From positions 20,149-84,148 of the forward strand of contig DATHMF010000107.1 in the NCBI GenBank assembly GCA_035487355.1: 64,000 nucleotides of DNA. The letters are read 5' to 3'. Within the stretch, counting starts at the first letter, position 1, and every line of letters starts with the position of its first letter. The notes beneath the pieces are model-generated. The model saw only the letters and a list, made by a program, of their open reading frames with translations, did no database searches and was not told where the DNA came from. The translations under genes were made by a program, and so were the position numbers. Positions 23,162-32,211 of the stretch are shown one piece after another. The DNA is from Terriglobales bacterium (lineage in GTDB: Bacteria > Acidobacteriota > Terriglobia > Terriglobales > Acidobacteriaceae).

Positions 23162-25285
23162 CTACCAGACGTGGCAGGCGTTCTCACTGACCATCTTCTG
23201 GCCAGACTTGCAACTGAAGGCCTTCTGGAAATCAGCACTGTTCTGCACCGACCCGATTACACGGTAACGTCCTGGAGAATGCGGATCAGTTTTAGCCAAC
23301 AACCGCTGACTTTCTTCTGTGCGATTTTCACACCAGACCTGGGCAAATCCCAGGAAATAGCGCTGCTCAGGAGTAAAGCCGTTTTTGTTTTGGTTCGCGG
23401 GGTTATTGGGATCCGCAGCCAAGGCCTTGCGCAGGGCCATCAAGGCAATGCGCAGACCGCCATTGTCGGCGGTGTTTTCGCCCAGTGTCAGCTTGCCATT
23501 GAGATGAACATCAGCCACAGGATTAAATGAGCTGTACTCGTCAGCGATGCAACCAGTACGTTTGTCGAATTCTTTCCGATCGGCTTCGGTCCACCAGTTG
23601 GTCAGGTTGCCGCTGCCATCAAATTTGCTGCCTTGATCGTCAAAACCATGCGTCAACTCATGGCCAATCACCACGCCGATGCCGCCAAAGTTCACGGCGT
23701 CGTCTTCAGCCTGATCGAAGAATGGCGGCTGCAAGATGCCGGCGGGAAAGTTGATATCGTTTTCCGACGAGCTGTAATAGGCATTCACGGTTGGCGGTGT
23801 CATTCCCCATTCTTTCTTGTCGAGCGGCTTGCCAATCTTGTTCCAGTCACGGCGTATCTCAAAAGAGCGTGCCTGCCAGAAGTTGCCCAACAGATTGCCA
23901 CGCACAATCTTTACCTTGCTGTAGTCGCGCCAATTGTCGGGATAGCCGATCTTGTTGGTGATGGCCTTCAGCTTCACTTCCGCCTGTTTCCTGGTGTCCG
24001 CGGTCATCCAGGGCAGGTCCTGGATATCGGAGCCCAGAGCTTCCTCCAGGGCGTTCACCATCCTCAACATGCGGTCCTTGCCTTCTTTGCCAAAAGCCTG
24101 GGCGATATAAAGCTGGCCCAGCGCTTCTCCCAGTTGTTGATCGGTCAACAGGACGCAGCGTTTCCATCGCGCCTGAAGCTCCTTCTGGCCTAAGAGATAT
24201 TTCCCATAGAAGCTGAAGTTTTCCTCGACGAAGGGTTGGGAAAGCGTGGGAGCAACGGAGTGAACGGCGTGCCATCGCAGATATGCTTTCCAATCGTCAA
24301 TCGGCACGGAATCAATTACTCCATTCACCTGTTTGAAGAAATCGGGAGGAGCCACGTTGACATCGGTAAATGACGGTGCGCCCGTAGACGCAAAGAAACG
24401 CGGGAATTCAAAGTTAGGAGCCAGCGTAGCCAGTTGCGTGACTGCCATTTTGTGGTCGCGGTTCTCGGGATTGCGCATCTTCACCCGATCAAACTCAGCC
24501 TGGGCCAGCTTGGTCTCAATGGCCATAATAGTCTGGGTCTCTTTTTGCGCGGTGGCATCGTCATCGCCGAGGAGCTTCAGCATGTTGGTGACGTGCGCCT
24601 GATATTTCTCGCGGGCCTCTTGCGACTTGGGATCATCTTTGATGTAGTAATCGCGGTCGGGAAGTCCGAGCCCACCTTGAAACACGCCGGCAATCTGCAT
24701 GCTGGCATTGTGCAAATCAGGCTGGGCGCCAAAGTTGAAGAGTGCGTTGATACCCAGAGAGTGCATGTACGCGATGGTTTTCACCAGTTCGTCTTTATTG
24801 GAAATGGCGGCGATGCGATCGAGCAGTGGCTTGACTGGGGCGCTGCCCTGCGCGTTGACGGTCTTTTCATCCATGCAGGACGCATAAAAATCGCCGATCT
24901 TCTGCGTGACCGGGTCATGTTTGGGACCGTTGGTGGAAGCTTTTTCCAGGATCTCGTGCAGGAGCTGGCGGTTGTATTCGGCCAATTCATTAAAACGGCC
25001 CCAACGCGCCTGGTCCGCCGGAATGGGATTGTTCTTGCGCCATGTTCCGCAAGCATATTCGAAGAAGTCTTCGCAGGGGTCCACGGATTTATCCATGGCC
25101 CCGAGATCAAAAGATTTGGGACGTGCGACCGGGTTGGAAGCCGGCGCAGAGGCTTGCGAAGCCATCTCGCCAGGGCTGGCGGTGAAAGAACTCTTGGATG
25201 AGTTCTGATTGGCCGCGCCTCCACTCTGCGCGACCGCGGTTGCAATGCTCAGGAGAGTTACTGCGAAAAAAATTTTCCAACGCAT
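23162..25285 (-). CDS. M13-family (neprilysin-like) zinc metallopeptidase, exported
   Basis: 707 residues from the ATG at 25285, selected for its ribosome-binding site (gaggat) and immediate signal peptide (MRWKIFFAVTLLSIATAVAQ). The catalytic zinc motif is VIGHELTHGFDD (HExxH), the third ligand lies in GENTADNGGLRIA, and the family motif NAYYSSSENDINFPAGIL precedes it. CEDFFEYACGTWRKNNPIP marks the mature N-terminus, and the protein ends in the canonical CHVW. It should degrade peptides in the periplasm or outside the cell. It has its own terminator. Confidence 0.95.
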   Translation of the reverse strand: MRWKIFFAVTLLSIATAVAQSGGAANQNSSKSSFTASPGEMASQASAPASNPVARPKSFDLGAMDKSVDPCEDFFEYACGTWRKNNPIPADQARWGRFNELAEYNRQLLHEILEKASTNGPKHDPVTQKIGDFYASCMDEKTVNAQGSAPVKPLLDRIAAISNKDELVKTIAYMHSLGINALFNFGAQPDLHNASMQIAGVFQGGLGLPDRDYYIKDDPKSQEAREKYQAHVTNMLKLLGDDDATAQKETQTIMAIETKLAQAEFDRVKMRNPENRDHKMAVTQLATLAPNFEFPRFFASTGAPSFTDVNVAPPDFFKQVNGVIDSVPIDDWKAYLRWHAVHSVAPTLSQPFVEENFSFYGKYLLGQKELQARWKRCVLLTDQQLGEALGQLYIAQAFGKEGKDRMLRMVNALEEALGSDIQDLPWMTADTRKQAEVKLKAITNKIGYPDNWRDYSKVKIVRGNLLGNFWQARSFEIRRDWNKIGKPLDKKEWGMTPPTVNAYYSSSENDINFPAGILQPPFFDQAEDDAVNFGGIGVVIGHELTHGFDDQGSKFDGSGNLTNWWTEADRKEFDKRTGCIADEYSSFNPVADVHLNGKLTLGENTADNGGLRIALMALRKALAADPNNPANQNKNGFTPEQRYFLGFAQVWCENRTEESQRLLAKTDPHSPGRYRVIGSVQNSADFQKAFSCKSGQKMVSENACHVW

Positions 25286-25451
25286 ATCTTTATCCTCGCC
25301 TCTTTTGTCGTTAGCTTTATTGCCGGGAAGGTTAAGCAAAATTGAAAGTCTATGCCTAATGTAATGTGTCTGTAAACCGTAGCTGTTTGGGGGTCTTCGG
25401 CCAAGCCTATCAGAGTGTAGACGTACGAAAAGAATAATCGTTACCAGCAGC

Positions 25452-27278
25452 CTAATTGATTTTTTTAGTGGAGGCGGCTTCCAGCAATCCTGCCTTGACC
25501 ACCTTCACAATCATCAGGACTTTGTCGTCTATGTGAGTTCCGCTGCGCGAGAATTCGTTGACTTCCGCCTGCACGGCATCCACGATGGCTTGCGCCGGTT
25601 TGGTGCGATGGCGGGCCACGCACTCTGCCAGGCGCTCGTTGCCGTATTCATCTTCTTTGGCATTCATGGCTTCGAGGATTCCATCGGTGCAGCAGACCAG
25701 CACATCGCCGGGCGCAAGAGTTGCCGATCCGCGATTGTATTCGGTGTGAGGGAACAATCCCACCACAGTGCCGCCCTCCTCTAAGAGCTTGTACGCGCCG
25801 GTCTCACCGTTGATCAGAATGGGCGGAACGTGGCCGGCGTTAATGTAATGCAGGCCGCCGCGGCGTGTATCCACCAAACCGAGAAAGATGCTCAGATATT
25901 TTTCAGATTTGGTGTCGTTGTAGATCATCTCGTTCAGAGAGAGCGCCAGGACCTCCAGCGAGTGCAAATGCATCACCAGGGCACGCAAGGTCGCCTGCAG
26001 ATTGCTCATGATCAACGCCGAGGAGACGCCCTTGCCCTCGACATCGGCAATCACCAGCAGCAGGGTCTGCGGTCCCAGGTTGAGAAAATCATAGTAGTCG
26101 CCCCCTACTTCAAAGCAAGGTTCATTCAGAACGGCGAGTTCGTATCCGGGGACCACCGGTGGGGCCTCAGGCAGCAGGCTCCTCTGGATGTTCCGCGCCA
26201 GCGCCATTTCTTTTTCCAGGCGTTGCTTCTCCACGATTTCGCGATGCAGGCGCGCCTTTTCCAGTGCCATGGCCATGTGGCCGGAAAGTTTGTTGAGGAA
26301 ATCAACATCATCGCTGGTGAATTTGCTGCTGCCGCATTTGTTGAGCAACTGGATCACACCGACGACTTGTCCATCAAAATGGCGGATCGGCAGGCAGAGC
26401 AATGAACGTGTGGTGTAACCAAACTTCTTGTCATAGCTGGAATCGAAGTAAGGGAGACTGTAGGCGTCTTCCACATTGATGATCTCGCCCGTCTGCGCCA
26501 CCGTGCCCGCCACACCGCGGCCTACAGGTATGCGAATCTCTTCATGCTCGAGGCCGGAAGCCACGATGGACCACAGCTCTTTCGTCTTATGATCTGCCAG
26601 GAACACCGACCCACGGTCGGCTTTCAGTTCGGTGCGAGCAAGCTTAAGAATCAATTCCAACAGCTCGGCAAGATCAAGGGTGGAATTGAGCAGGCGGGTA
26701 GCTTCGAACAAGAGCGAGAGTTGAGTAATGGTCTTGCGGCTCTCGGCGGAACTGATCGCTTCTTGTACGGCCACGCTGCAAACTTCGGAGTAGAGCTGCC
26801 ACCAGCTCAGCAGCTCTGGATCGGGCAACTCCTTGGTGTAATTGGCCAGAACACCGATCAACTCGCCGCGAACAATCAGGGGATAAGCAGAAATGGTATG
26901 CAACCCAGTGCGAGAAGCAAATTCCGGATCAGAGCCAGGGCCAGGGAAAGAATTCAACGCCTTGCTCACGAGAGACTGGCGAGCTTCCAACACTTTGCCG
27001 ATCGCTCCCTTGCCGAAGACGGCGTTTTGGCGTTGTTTTTCGCCTTCTACTCCTGCAGCATGAGCCAGGCGTGCTGAGTTGGAGGCGCTATCCCACAGCC
27101 AAAGCTCGGAGCGCAGCGATTCGAAATCAGCCACCAAGAGTTCGGGAACCAACGACAAAACTTTATCGCCTGAATCCTTGGAGTTAAACCGCGTCACGGC
27201 TTGTCCAAAAGCGGTGACGTAATCTTTGCGTGTGGCCTTGGGGCCGGCAGCGCTCTTGTGTGCGGCAGTTGGATTCAA
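25452..27278 (-). CDS. GAF-domain SpoIIE/RsbU-type serine phosphatase
   Basis: 608 residues. Two GAF-like domains (about 25-175 and 200-350; the second contains LEHEEIRIPVGRGVAGTVAQTG and LCLPIRHFDGQVVGVIQLLNK) are followed by a PPM/SpoIIE phosphatase domain (about 375-595) with EVGGDYYDFLNLG, LLLVIADVEGKGVSSALIM and GDVLVCCTDGILEAMN, carrying the metal-binding aspartates. Proteins of this build usually dephosphorylate anti-sigma-antagonist proteins in partner-switching pathways. No such partner is adjacent. It appears to be transcribed alone. Confidence 0.9.
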   Translation of the reverse strand: MNPTAAHKSAAGPKATRKDYVTAFGQAVTRFNSKDSGDKVLSLVPELLVADFESLRSELWLWDSASNSARLAHAAGVEGEKQRQNAVFGKGAIGKVLEARQSLVSKALNSFPGPGSDPEFASRTGLHTISAYPLIVRGELIGVLANYTKELPDPELLSWWQLYSEVCSVAVQEAISSAESRKTITQLSLLFEATRLLNSTLDLAELLELILKLARTELKADRGSVFLADHKTKELWSIVASGLEHEEIRIPVGRGVAGTVAQTGEIINVEDAYSLPYFDSSYDKKFGYTTRSLLCLPIRHFDGQVVGVIQLLNKCGSSKFTSDDVDFLNKLSGHMAMALEKARLHREIVEKQRLEKEMALARNIQRSLLPEAPPVVPGYELAVLNEPCFEVGGDYYDFLNLGPQTLLLVIADVEGKGVSSALIMSNLQATLRALVMHLHSLEVLALSLNEMIYNDTKSEKYLSIFLGLVDTRRGGLHYINAGHVPPILINGETGAYKLLEEGGTVVGLFPHTEYNRGSATLAPGDVLVCCTDGILEAMNAKEDEYGNERLAECVARHRTKPAQAIVDAVQAEVNEFSRSGTHIDDKVLMIVKVVKAGLLEAASTKKIN

Positions 27279-27418
27279 GCTAAACCTTATTCCGCCTGGC
27301 CAGAAAAACTTGCAATCTGTCCGCTCGTCCTAAGCCTCGGCGGGAGATATTGGCTACTAACTATATGCGGGCGGCAGTGGGCTTGTAAATAAGCTTCCAT
27401 GCTACCTCAACTGCGCTG

Positions 27419-27730
27419 TTAACCACGTTTTGGATTGATTTCAGACTTCGGTTGCTTCCGCGCTCCATGGCGAAAGTGCAAAATTTCTATCAGGCGTTTA
27501 TCTTCGTGATCTTCGTAATAAACCAGAATTGGGCTATGCAGCAGTTTTCGCACTCGCGACCGTTTTCGAACAATGCCGCCCATGCGTGGAAAGCGAGTCA
27601 GCAGATTAACGTGGTCTAACAAAGAGCTGCCAAAACGGAAAACCGCCTCTGGGTCATCGGAGGCGATGTGGCCGATGATTTCAGCAAGATCGTTCAGCGC
27701 CCTTTGCGTGTAGAGGAGGCGGTAATCCAC
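27419..27730 (-). CDS. ParE/RelE-superfamily toxin
   Basis: 103 residues. The pattern YRLLYTQRALNDLAEIIGHIASDDPEAV, then LTRFPRMGGIVRKRSRVRKL, then SPILVYYEDHEDKRLIEILHFRHGARK is characteristic of ParE-like toxins. Its start overlaps the end of the antitoxin gene by 37 bp, the usual translational coupling. The target (gyrase or ribosome) cannot be told from sequence. Confidence 0.85.
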   Translation of the reverse strand: MDYRLLYTQRALNDLAEIIGHIASDDPEAVFRFGSSLLDHVNLLTRFPRMGGIVRKRSRVRKLLHSPILVYYEDHEDKRLIEILHFRHGARKQPKSEINPKRG

Positions 27731-27882
27731 TTTGGCAAGAGCTTACGGACTTCTTCGGCAGGTATGGTTCGGCCAGCCTCAGCGTCACGGATACCTTCAT
27801 CAATGGCGGCCAAGGTCTCTGCATCTTCATCGTCAACGGCGAGAGATGGATTCTCAAACTCGAATTTCTTCGCTTTAGCCAT
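27694..27882 (-). CDS. Antitoxin of the ParE-type module
   Basis: 62 residues, acidic in the middle (NPSLAVDDEDAETLAAIDEG), with an IRDAEAGRTIPAEEVRKLL segment common in small antitoxins of ParE/RelE modules. It precedes and overlaps the toxin gene. The spacer upstream holds two direct copies of gtgattcaacggcta (around 27912-27947), which could be operator half sites. Confidence 0.8.
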   Translation of the reverse strand: MAKAKKFEFENPSLAVDDEDAETLAAIDEGIRDAEAGRTIPAEEVRKLLPKWITASSTRKGR

Positions 27883-27943
27883 GTCTAGTCCGAATAGTAG
27901 CCCGAATTCATCATTGATTCAACGGCTATTAGTGATTCAACGG

Positions 27944-28489
27944 CTACTGGTCGTAGTGCAGCAGAGCAAAAACATCGTGTTGAGCCAGCTTGTCGCGGCC
28001 TTTCAGGAAGTCGAGTTCAACCACGAACCCCAGGCCTGCAATCTCTCCACCCAGGGATTTGACCAGTTGCACGGTTGCGCAAGCTGTACCGCCGGTGGCG
28101 AGCAGGTCATCCACAATCAGCACTCTCTGGCCGGGGCGGATGGCATCTTTGTGCACTTCCAGTGTGTCGCTGCCGTATTCCAGGTCGTAGGTCACCTTGG
28201 CGGTCTCGGCGGGAAGCTTCTTGGGTTTGCGCACGGGCACAAAGCCCGCGTTCAGGCGGTAGGCCAGGGCTGGTCCGAAGATAAAGCCGCGCGCTTCGAT
28301 GCCCAGCACCAGATCAATATTCCGGTTGAGGTAATACTCGGAGAGAGCGTCAATCAGCGTAGCAAACCCCAGCTTGTCTTTGAGCAGCGTCGTGATGTCG
28401 TAAAAGAGAATGCCCTTCTTGGGGAAGTCCGGGACTTCGCGAATCAGTTTCTTTAAATGGTCACAATTTGTCACGGCCTTGGTTTGCAT
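27944..28489 (-). CDS. apt: Adenine phosphoribosyltransferase
   Basis: 181 residues; purine salvage enzyme converting adenine and PRPP to AMP. Typical APT blocks: IREVPDFPKKGILFYDITTLL, GIEARGFIFGPALAYRL, FVPVRKPKKLP, and the PRPP-binding loop RVLIVDDLLATGGTA. It ends FALLHYDQ, close to the standard length. Confidence 0.95.
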   Translation of the reverse strand: MQTKAVTNCDHLKKLIREVPDFPKKGILFYDITTLLKDKLGFATLIDALSEYYLNRNIDLVLGIEARGFIFGPALAYRLNAGFVPVRKPKKLPAETAKVTYDLEYGSDTLEVHKDAIRPGQRVLIVDDLLATGGTACATVQLVKSLGGEIAGLGFVVELDFLKGRDKLAQHDVFALLHYDQ

Positions 28490-28584
28490 TCGTTTTACGC
28501 TCCTGGATGTATGTTCAGTTTCGAACTCTTATATCATTGCCGATTAAACATTGTCACAAAGCCCGCAACTACAATTTTTTCAGT

Positions 28585-28875
28585 TTACCAGGCACCTTCA
28601 ATGTGGAAGCTTCTGAGATTTGGAGGCGCCTGGGCCACGCTCTCTTCCACGCCGTCTACGCGAGCGGCCCTGGGACCCTGTTTGAGTTTGGCCTCCAAAG
28701 CAGCAAGTTGCTGCTCGCTGCCGCTGGCCAGAACTTCTACAGCACCATCGGGAGTATTGCGCACCCAGCCTGACAGGTCCAGCGCTTCGGCTTCCCGCTG
28801 CACAAACCAGCGGAAGCCCACTCCCTGCACCCGGCCGCGAACCACATAACGCTTTGTGATCAGGTTGCTCGCCAT
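28585..28875 (-). CDS. acyP: Acylphosphatase
   Basis: 96 residues; hydrolyses acyl phosphates. The catalytic arginine and loop are in RGRVQGVGFRWFVQREA, and the catalytic asparagine in GWVRNTPDGAVEVLASG. The C-terminal tail carries about ten extra residues. It is preceded by a copy of the taagggctccgc repeat. Confidence 0.93.
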   Translation of the reverse strand: MASNLITKRYVVRGRVQGVGFRWFVQREAEALDLSGWVRNTPDGAVEVLASGSEQQLAALEAKLKQGPRAARVDGVEESVAQAPPNLRSFHIEGAW

Positions 28876-28883
28876 GGCTTTGA

Positions 28884-28960
28884 TCTAAGGGCTCCGCAAC
28901 GCTTCACTTCGTTCCGCTGCTGCGCCCTCGCGCGATCCGGCGCTCGCTTCGCGCTCACCC
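28884..28960 (+). repeat. Interspersed taagggctccgc-type repeat, copy 1
   Basis: Begins atctaagggctccgc, continues with gccctcgcgcgatccggcgc and ends cgctcaccc. Other copies: 36949-37018 (inverted), 38763-38810 (short), 44322-44378 (diverged), 61351-61425. It lies between acyP and efp. Confidence 0.65.
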
Positions 28961-28967
28961 ATTTGAG

Positions 28968-29528
28968 CTATGCTCGCGACAGATATGCGCCTTCGGCGGT
29001 ATCCACGCGGATTTTTTCGCCTTCATTAATGAACGGAGGCACCTGCACCACCACGCCGGTTTCGAGCTTGGCGGGCTTGGTAACGCTGCTGGCGGTAGCA
29101 CTCTTCAACCCAGGTTCGGTTTCGACGACGGTCAGCTCCACAATTTGCGGAAGTTCCACGCCCACGGCCTTGCCGTCATAAAACTCTATTTTGATTTGGA
29201 GGTTGGGCGTGAGGTAGTCAGTGGAGTCTCCCAGCACATCCTTGTTCAGGTGGAGTTGCTCGAAGGTCTCGGTGTTCATGAAGTAATAATCTCCGCCATC
29301 GGCGTATAGGAACTCCATTTCCACCTCATCGACCACAATTTTGTCAATTGGGTCAGGCGAACGGAAGCGGTGCTCGAACATGGCGCCAGTGCGCAGGTTG
29401 CGCAGCTTGGCTTGAATGAAGGCGCGCAGGTTGCCGGGCGTGCGGTGCTCGACGCTGAAGACCGCATGCAGGTCATTGTTGTGCTTGATGATCATCCCTG
29501 GGCGCAACTGGGTTGCTGGAATTGACAT
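28968..29528 (-). CDS. efp: Translation elongation factor P
   Basis: 186 residues; EF-P relieves ribosome stalling at polyproline stretches. Three beta-barrel domains are recognisable: QLRPGMIIKHNNDLHAV, then KLRNLRTGAMFEHRF, then the C-terminal VVVQVPPFINEGEKIRVDT. The domain I loop that carries the modified Lys or Arg in studied EF-Ps reads TPGNLRAF, so the tip residue is Asn33 and cannot take the lysyl, rhamnosyl or aminopentanol modifications. Confidence 0.95.
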   Translation of the reverse strand: MSIPATQLRPGMIIKHNNDLHAVFSVEHRTPGNLRAFIQAKLRNLRTGAMFEHRFRSPDPIDKIVVDEVEMEFLYADGGDYYFMNTETFEQLHLNKDVLGDSTDYLTPNLQIKIEFYDGKAVGVELPQIVELTVVETEPGLKSATASSVTKPAKLETGVVVQVPPFINEGEKIRVDTAEGAYLSRA

Positions 29529-29802
29529 TCCAAACTTCTCCTCGCTGATTTGGATCTTTGCAGGCTGGCCGCGTTAGGGCGCGGAAGCAGAGGCAAACTT
29601 ATATTCTACCGCATCTCCCGCCGCCAATTCACCTAAGTTGCCGGGCCCTCATTTGAGATATTTCTTAGCTGATGGGACAACACCTGGGGCAAGCCGCTTT
29701 TCTAAATATTCAGTGGAGCAAGACCGAAGAGACGGCTGCGAAAGGTCTCCCGCTTTCAGGAAGACCACGATTTCTTAAATGTTTTTTTGACTGGGAGGAC
29801 CC

Positions 29803-30132
29803 ATGACCAACTACGAACATACTAGCGAATGCGAACCCAACGAACAACGAGGCAGCGGAGTAGGACTGGGCATTACCTTGCTGTTGATCGGGGTGGGAGC
29901 TGGCGCGCTGACTGCCCTGTTGCTGGCGCCGCGCTCCGGACGCCAGACCCGGCGCATGTTGCGGCGCAAATACGAGGACGCTATGGAGACGCTGAACGAA
30001 CGGGCCGATGAGTGGAAAGAGCGCGGCGCCGAGTGGGCAGAAACTGCACGCGGCTGGGTTGGCTCGGCCAAAGAAGCGGCCGAAAACGCCACTGAAAAAA
30101 TCAGGCCGGTTATTAAAGAGGTAAAAAGATAA
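29803..30132 (+). CDS. YtxH-domain membrane-anchored protein
   Basis: 109 residues: short polar N-terminus, one transmembrane helix (GLGITLLLIGVGAGALTALL), the LLAPRSGRQTRR motif typical of YtxH-like (general stress) proteins, then a long charged helix (MLRRKYEDAMETLNERADEW). The start is supported by ggagg six bases upstream. Function in this family is not well defined; envelope stress is the usual association. Confidence 0.85.
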   Translation: MTNYEHTSECEPNEQRGSGVGLGITLLLIGVGAGALTALLLAPRSGRQTRRMLRRKYEDAMETLNERADEWKERGAEWAETARGWVGSAKEAAENATEKIRPVIKEVKR

Positions 30133-30172
30133 GAGGACGTGCAGAAATAAAATCCTGATCGTTGACTGGCAA

Positions 30173-30964
30173 TCAATACATCCGAAAATCCACGTCGACA
30201 CTCACTCGCACGGCTATGGGTTGCCCGTCTTTGCGGGCCGGCTCGAAGCGCCAGGTGCGGACCGCGGCAATAGCTCGTTCATCCAGGCCATATCCTAAGC
30301 CGCGCCGCAAGTGAATATCTTGTACGTGGCCATCTGCGCCCACGATGACCCACAATCCCACCGTGCCCTGCAGCTTGTTGAGGCGGGCTGCATCGGTATA
30401 GTCCGGGTCAGGATCGTAAATAACCCTGGGAATTGACACGCCACCCTTCCCGGCTGCGGGATAATCACCGATGCCGGAACCAATGCTGCCACAGCACCCG
30501 GTGCCGATGCCACCACCCTGTCCGGGCCCGTCGGAAGGCAGGCCCAGCACGCCGTGAAAAGGATCTCCTACCGGCTTGTCGTCGGTTTTGATCACAGGAG
30601 CCGCAATACTCTGTTCCATAGGCAAGGGCGGGCGCTCTACAGTTCGCGTTGTAGGCGGGGTAATTTGCTGTGGACGAGTCTGCGGTAGCGCTCCGCGTGA
30701 AGGCGCCAGCAGGCTATGCGCCCCGCCGCCACTCGAGCTGGGAGCGAAGATCACAGCCGATATGTGATAAGGGGTGGTATTGGCCTTGTTGATGCGCCAC
30801 AGTGCTACCTGACTAAGCCAAAGCAACAGTAAAAGTATTGATCCATGCAAGGCCACCGACCAGAGGATTTTGGTGGAGCGGGCGGCACTGGAATGATTGA
30901 TCCCAAAAAGGCTCGGCAAAATATGCTGCTGTGCCCGCGGCGCCGAGCTGGTAGGGATCTGCAT
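30173..30964 (-). CDS. TonB-family protein (2 of tandem pair)
   Basis: 263 residues: N-terminal cytoplasmic segment, one transmembrane helix (ILWSVALHGSILLLLLWLSQ), a Pro/Thr-rich periplasmic linker with a Gly-rich patch, and a C-terminal TonB domain (IYDPDPDYTDAARLNKLQGT, then LDERAIAAVRTWRFEPARKDG). TonB domains transmit proton-motive energy to outer-membrane receptors, but no ExbB/ExbD or receptor gene is adjacent. Paralogue of 31000-31887, 35 bp upstream; the gap holds palindromes. Confidence 0.88.
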   Translation of the reverse strand: MQIPTSSAPRAQQHILPSLFGINHSSAARSTKILWSVALHGSILLLLLWLSQVALWRINKANTTPYHISAVIFAPSSSGGGAHSLLAPSRGALPQTRPQQITPPTTRTVERPPLPMEQSIAAPVIKTDDKPVGDPFHGVLGLPSDGPGQGGGIGTGCCGSIGSGIGDYPAAGKGGVSIPRVIYDPDPDYTDAARLNKLQGTVGLWVIVGADGHVQDIHLRRGLGYGLDERAIAAVRTWRFEPARKDGQPIAVRVSVDVDFRMY

Positions 30965-30982
30965 AAGTTGTTCAGAGTTAAA

Positions 30983-31006
30983 TCAGTATACTGAGCCAAT
31001 CAGTAT
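30983..31006 (-). promoter_or_regulatory. Overlapping palindromes between the two tonB-like genes
   Basis: TCAGTATACTGA (30983-30994) is a perfect 12-bp palindrome. ATACTGA-gccaa-TCAGTAT (30988-31006) is a second palindrome sharing the middle half site. Three half sites in 24 bp upstream of the second tonB-like gene suggest a repressor site. Confidence 0.45.
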
Positions 31007-31887
31007 AAATGGAAAGTAACATCAATGTTCAATTGTACTGCGACTGCCTGGCCGTCTTTTTTGGCAGGTTCGAAGACCCATTTTTTGACGGCCTCTACGG
31101 CTTTTTCGTCAAGTCCTAACCCCAGGGTGCGGGCAACTTTAACGTCGTGCACCTTGCCATCTGGGCCGATCACTACCCATAAAATCACATCACCTTGATA
31201 CTTTGCTTTGCGGGCTTCTTCCGAATACTCAGGATCGGGTGAGAAGATTGCGCGCGGAGCACTGACGCCGCCGCCTACACGGTAAGCGCCACCACCCATG
31301 CCACCACCCCAGCCGGGGCCTACGCCTGGACCGCGTCCTGAACCCACTCCTGTACCTGAACCGCTTCCAATACCGCTGCCTGAACCGATACCGTTGGAGG
31401 CTGGCGCGACTGAGGCCAGCGGATCACCCATCTGCGGCAACGCAGGAGCAACCATGGGAGGAGCAACCACGGTTGGCGGAACCGGTAACTTAGGTTCAAG
31501 ATTGCGTACAACCACTGTGGGAGGGGTTATCTGATCGGGCGCAGATTTAGGTAAGACTCCCTTGGAGGCTTCCAGTTTTTCTCGTGCGCCACCGCCGCCA
31601 CCGCCGCCAGACGGCCCCCCAATCGAGGAGGGAACGTAGGCACTGATATCAATTACCTTTGAAACATTATCAGTGATTACTTTAGGATGTTGCGCAACAT
31701 AAGTGGTAATCACCAGGATCAAAACGACAGCCAAGGTGTGCAACACAAAGGAAAGTATGAAATTCCGGGGGCGGGTCTGGTAGGTGCCGTATCCAGCACC
31801 AAAGAGCGAAGGCAAGATATCGGGTTCTCTTCCCCGTGCAGGCGCAGGCGGTAACGGGGAATTACTCTTGATTGCGGAACTCGCCAT
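31000..31887 (-). CDS. TonB-family protein (1 of tandem pair)
   Basis: 295 residues with the same plan as its neighbour: N-terminal DILPSLFGAGYGTYQTRPRN, a transmembrane helix (FVLHTLAVVLILVITTYVAQ), a linker with a poly-Gly patch and a long Gly/Ser repeat near 170-205 (GSGSGIGSGSGTGVGSG), and a TonB C-domain (FSPDPEYSEEARKAKYQGDV, then LDEKAVEAVKKWVFEPAKKDG). A duplication presumably produced the pair. A 15-bp palindrome lies 28 bp upstream of the start. Confidence 0.88.
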   Translation of the reverse strand: MASSAIKSNSPLPPAPARGREPDILPSLFGAGYGTYQTRPRNFILSFVLHTLAVVLILVITTYVAQHPKVITDNVSKVIDISAYVPSSIGGPSGGGGGGGAREKLEASKGVLPKSAPDQITPPTVVVRNLEPKLPVPPTVVAPPMVAPALPQMGDPLASVAPASNGIGSGSGIGSGSGTGVGSGRGPGVGPGWGGGMGGGAYRVGGGVSAPRAIFSPDPEYSEEARKAKYQGDVILWVVIGPDGKVHDVKVARTLGLGLDEKAVEAVKKWVFEPAKKDGQAVAVQLNIDVTFHLY

Positions 31888-31914
31888 GAACTTCCCTAAT
31901 GCCCTCTGATTTGG

Positions 31915-31929
31915 ATACTAGTCTAGTAT
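31915..31929 (-). promoter_or_regulatory. Perfect 15-bp palindrome upstream of the first tonB-like gene
   Basis: ATACTAG-t-CTAGTAT, overlapping TATACT-like promoter boxes on the minus strand. Half sites resemble those at 30983-31006 (ATACT-A), suggesting a shared regulator. Confidence 0.45.
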
Positions 31930-32123
31930 AGACGCGATTTTAGCCGTTTTGGTTTCAAAAAGCATTTGCCAAACGTAAAAAAAATAACCCTAAAGCCCGC
32001 AACCATACGTAACCTTTTGTTAAGTAATATTAGCTGGTATCCCGATTCTAACCCCTGGATGGCCATAGTGTGGCAGAAGAGACAAGATTTTGACAAATTA
32101 CGAAAGACTGCTGCCCAGATGCC

Positions 32124-32186
32124 CTAATTTCCCAAAAATATAGAGGCAACCATTTCCGCGAAGCCCGTCCAAAAAAGCTTTTCTTT
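32124..32186 (-). pseudogene. Decayed duplicate of the 3' end of the FecR-like gene
   Basis: Reads KEKLFWTGFAEMVASIFLGN then stop on the minus strand, matching the real C-terminus of the next gene upstream (KEKKKGFFGRLRGMFASIFGK then stop), and the DNA is alike over about 60 bp. The remaining spacer 31930-32123 is AT-rich and shows no gene. Confidence 0.5.
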
Positions 32187-32211
32187 TGCCCTTTCTAAGC
32201 TGCGCAAGCGC

